Shown here piece after piece: positions 21,517 to 23,811 of a stretch of 23,811 nucleotides of DNA. A model generated the notes under the pieces. It made no database searches, had not been told where the DNA came from, and was given only the letters and a program-made list of their open reading frames with translations. How positions within the stretch are numbered: the stretch's first letter is position 1; every line of letters begins with the position of its first letter. Both the position numbers and the translations under genes were made by a program. This DNA is from a virus: positions 1-23,811 of IMG/VR virus record IMGVR_UViG_3300045733_000118. One strand, given 5' to 3'.

Positions 21517-23811
21517 TCATTGAACAAGATCGTAAACCACTGTCACATCAATCGTGCCCGCCCAATTTGCAGAATCAGGATCAATGAACATTGCTTGGTG
21601 AGTTCCATCAGGAAGTCCGGTGACAAGCGTGTAGTTATTGTAACCAATCGCCATCGGTGCAAGAAGCACGTATTTGTTTGCTGTCGTTCCATCGCCAATG
21701 GTGATTCCAGCGATTGACGCAGCGGTAGAACGAAGCGCGATGCTTCGGATAATCGCATTCAACGGGAGAAGCACACCACCTGTTACAGCCGTTCCACCAA
21801 TTGACTTTGCCTCATGTGAACCACCAGCCCAAATAAGTGTGTCTTTCAACACCAATCCAGTCGTTTTCGGATTCAAGTGTGTGTGAGTAGTGAGCGGCAG
21901 AAAGAAATGAGCATTGTTTCCACTCCGCCCGATCAATTCATTTCCTCCACCTTCAGCACAGTTCGCATCGAACACACAACCATCCGTTGCTCCGCTAAAT
22001 GATCCACCCTTGCTGATTGCGCTTCCACTTGCGATGCGTAATCCAGTTGAAATGAGTTCATCAATAAGTGCCTGCGTAAGTGTTCCACGACCAACCCTGA
22101 ACACGAACACAGATCCAAGTGTGCGTTGACCAGAAGCCGCCAATCCAAAGTGATAGTTAGTGCTCGTCAAATCCGCAGCCCATGTTGGTGGAGTTCCCGC
22201 AACAGTCTCAATATATGCCGTGGGACTGCCATTAATCCACACCTGCAAACCGGTGGCAGTGCGGCAACCCACAATCACAGGCACTTTGCCACCATACATG
22301 CTCACGATGTTAGAAATCTGAGCTTGTCGATAATCGCTAGTGGTAGCACCAAACACACGGATCAGAAGATTTCCGCTCGTATCAATTCCAGCATTCGCAC
22401 AAGCTGCGGCAGTTGTAGTAAGCGACGACGAAATGAGAAACAATCCACCAGCGGTTGAAGCAGGAGCAGCAGATGGAATCTCGCCAGACCATTGAAACCA
22501 GAACGCACCAACATCAATATCTTGTGCGGGAATTGGAATAGCAGTTCCTGCTTGTCCAGCACCACCAGCAAAATAGATTCCTCCACCCATTAAAGCACGC
22601 CGTTCGCGAGAGAGTCGTGTGTTCTCGTCGAGAGTTGCGAGACGGGCCTGCCCAATCACAATGTTTGGGTAGATTCCCGATGCAGCGTCGAGCGTCATGC
22701 CGAACAGCGTCGCGTCACCGGAGCCTGCTTGATTTGCCCAGCGGAGCGTGTGGTTGTCGAGGCCCCACGGGCTGAAACTGGCGATGTTTCCGAGGGGGAT
22801 GAGTTCTACGTTATCCAGCCACACAGACATCCCCGCCAAATTCTGCCTTTTGATTATTAACTGACCACTTTTCGCAACAGCATCAAAAGTCCACAGCGAC
22901 CATGATGTTGGAACGGTCTTGGTTTGACCAGTAAATGTGTCCGAAACTGATATTACAGCAGCGGCATTATCAGAGATCACCCAAGCCGAGAATCTGTAGA
23001 GTTGACCCCCTTTAATTGCCGTTGATTGAATGTCAATATACTCATTTCCAGCCCCGCCTGTGAATTTGCATGTATTAACACCTGCGTATGCTCCCGTAAC
23101 GGAAACCGAGATGGTGGATGGTGCTGATACTGTTTCCACCCAGCCCGCAAACACGTCCGCACCACCTCCACCCAAAGTCTCGAATGATCCATTGGTCAAC
23201 ACCACCGGACTGACAACCACATTTGACAGCGTGAAATTCAGCGCCCCGCCGACGGCCTGAAACAGGAGATAATGCACGCCCGTGGTGGGCGTGAACTCGA
23301 ACCAATAATTTCCGTTGGCTGTGACCGTTCCTATTGTCACATATTTGGTCGTGCCAGCCACACTGTCTGCGAGGTAGAGCGTTGCGCTGTTTCCGCCGTA
23401 GGTTCCGCTCGCGACAGTGAACGAAACGCGGTGGAGTTGACCGGCTTTGTACTGAGTCTGGTAAGCAGGCGCGAGACTGATGCACTCGCCGACGGCAGCG
23501 AACACTGCCGCACCAGCGGCGCTGATTGTCGATGTTCCGGTCGTTGCCCAATCCGTAGCGGCTGCACTGAAAACGCTGTTGCGCTCGATGTTCGCAATCT
23601 GATTCATCCCATAAGCCGTGTTCGCCGGCCAAGGGCGATTCGCGCTGGTGATTCCGAAGTCGATGAACTCGGCAACTTGTGCGGCGGTTAGGGCGTAGTT
23701 GAACACGTCAACCGACGTGATGTGATCGTTGAACAGGTTTGCCGCCCTTCCTCCAAATTCGATGTATTGCCCAGAAATCGTTTCCGAAAACGAAGTCACC
23801 CCATGAGCAGC
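21517..23811 (-). CDS. Large multi-domain carbohydrate-binding-like appendage protein (5' partial)
   Basis: The frame stays open through the window edge (four more codons before the first GTG), so the N-terminus is missing; about 764 residues are visible. The first 50 look like the end of a LamG/concanavalin-like domain (VFNYALTAAQVAEFIDFGI). Two CBM-like beta-sandwich domains follow at about 75-200 and 200-335 (from LTNGSFETLGG to MSVWLDNVELIPLG), then another LamG-like domain at about 425-605 (LQVWINGSPTAYIE, TLTQALIDELIS). The C-terminal 130 residues contain FFLPLTTHTHLNPKTTGLVLKD and a beta-rich end. Such architecture suits a surface-binding fibre. Its place upstream of the protease gene, away from the tail tip, raises the possibility of a head fibre or decoration. 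No catalytic motif is seen. Confidence 0.7.
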   Translation of the reverse strand, partial: AAHGVTSFSETISGQYIEFGGRAANLFNDHITSVDVFNYALTAAQVAEFIDFGITSANRPWPANTAYGMNQIANIERNSVFSAAATDWATTGTSTISAAGAAVFAAVGECISLAPAYQTQYKAGQLHRVSFTVASGTYGGNSATLYLADSVAGTTKYVTIGTVTANGNYWFEFTPTTGVHYLLFQAVGGALNFTLSNVVVSPVVLTNGSFETLGGGGADVFAGWVETVSAPSTISVSVTGAYAGVNTCKFTGGAGNEYIDIQSTAIKGGQLYRFSAWVISDNAAAVISVSDTFTGQTKTVPTSWSLWTFDAVAKSGQLIIKRQNLAGMSVWLDNVELIPLGNIASFSPWGLDNHTLRWANQAGSGDATLFGMTLDAASGIYPNIVIGQARLATLDENTRLSRERRALMGGGIYFAGGAGQAGTAIPIPAQDIDVGAFWFQWSGEIPSAAPASTAGGLFLISSSLTTTAAACANAGIDTSGNLLIRVFGATTSDYRQAQISNIVSMYGGKVPVIVGCRTATGLQVWINGSPTAYIETVAGTPPTWAADLTSTNYHFGLAASGQRTLGSVFVFRVGRGTLTQALIDELISTGLRIASGSAISKGGSFSGATDGCVFDANCAEGGGNELIGRSGNNAHFFLPLTTHTHLNPKTTGLVLKDTLIWAGGSHEAKSIGGTAVTGGVLLPLNAIIRSIALRSTAASIAGITIGDGTTANKYVLLAPMAIGYNNYTLVTGLPDGTHQAMFIDPDSANWAGTIDVTVVYDLVQ

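Noticed and set aside
1-23811. tRNA genes, CRISPR arrays, insertion sequences or attachment sites
   Set aside because: None seen: no cloverleaf-like intergenic segment, no spaced direct repeats, no transposase or integrase; the gaps between genes are too short.

Overview
The window is a piece of a tailed-phage genome (Caudoviricetes). The gene set and order indicate a long non-contractile (siphovirus) tail built by a lambda-like morphogenetic module. Coding density is nearly complete and there is no gene-free stretch above about 130 bases. No tRNA, integrase, insertion sequence, CRISPR array, terminase or portal gene is visible. The host cannot be named from sequence. Base composition looks balanced, and most late genes start after A/C-rich leaders without a Shine-Dalgarno motif, which hints at a host that relies little on SD pairing.

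Plus strand, 1-3115: a compact, translationally coupled DNA-metabolism operon. A Rad50/SbcC-type ATPase appears to be broken into pieces. One gene (entering from the left) ends exactly at a CxxC zinc-hook motif. An Mre11/SbcD-type nuclease overlaps its end, then come a MazG/PRA-PH-like pyrophosphohydrolase, a 57-aa protein, an 81-aa coiled-coil protein and finally a separate gene with the C-terminal ABC-ATPase half (signature, Walker B and H-loop). A 76-aa unknown closes the operon. A 14-bp perfect inverted repeat at 3188-3236 separates it from the convergent late operon.

Minus strand, 23811 down to 3241: the structural operon, read right to left. It begins (cut by the window edge) with a large multi-domain carbohydrate-binding-like appendage and two small proteins. 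The head module follows: a DUF2213-type prohead protease with a C-terminal scaffold-like domain, a capsid cement protein, an encapsulin-like HK97-fold major capsid protein and a 77-aa protein. The connector module has a head-tail connector, a Rossmann-like DUF115/GT42-like protein, a head-closure protein, a gp10-like protein and a tail terminator. The tail module has the tube protein, the G/GT chaperone pair, the tape measure (about 1073 aa), two proteins sharing a paralogous N-terminal domain, an unknown minor tail protein, a DUF1833 protein, an NlpC/P60 peptidase and a 1044-aa J-like tail-tip protein.

The strongest non-obvious signal is a programmed -1 frameshift site in the tail chaperone gene: A AAA AAC, a 6-nt spacer and an 11-of-12-pair stem-loop, fusing G to a T-like domain. 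Other points of interest are the split Rad50 with its embedded nuclease, five imperfect DDFxxY/GW repeats at the C-terminus of a tail protein, the glycosyltransferase-like gene inside the connector cluster, and a recurring SD-less leader that also precedes a likely internal scaffold start.
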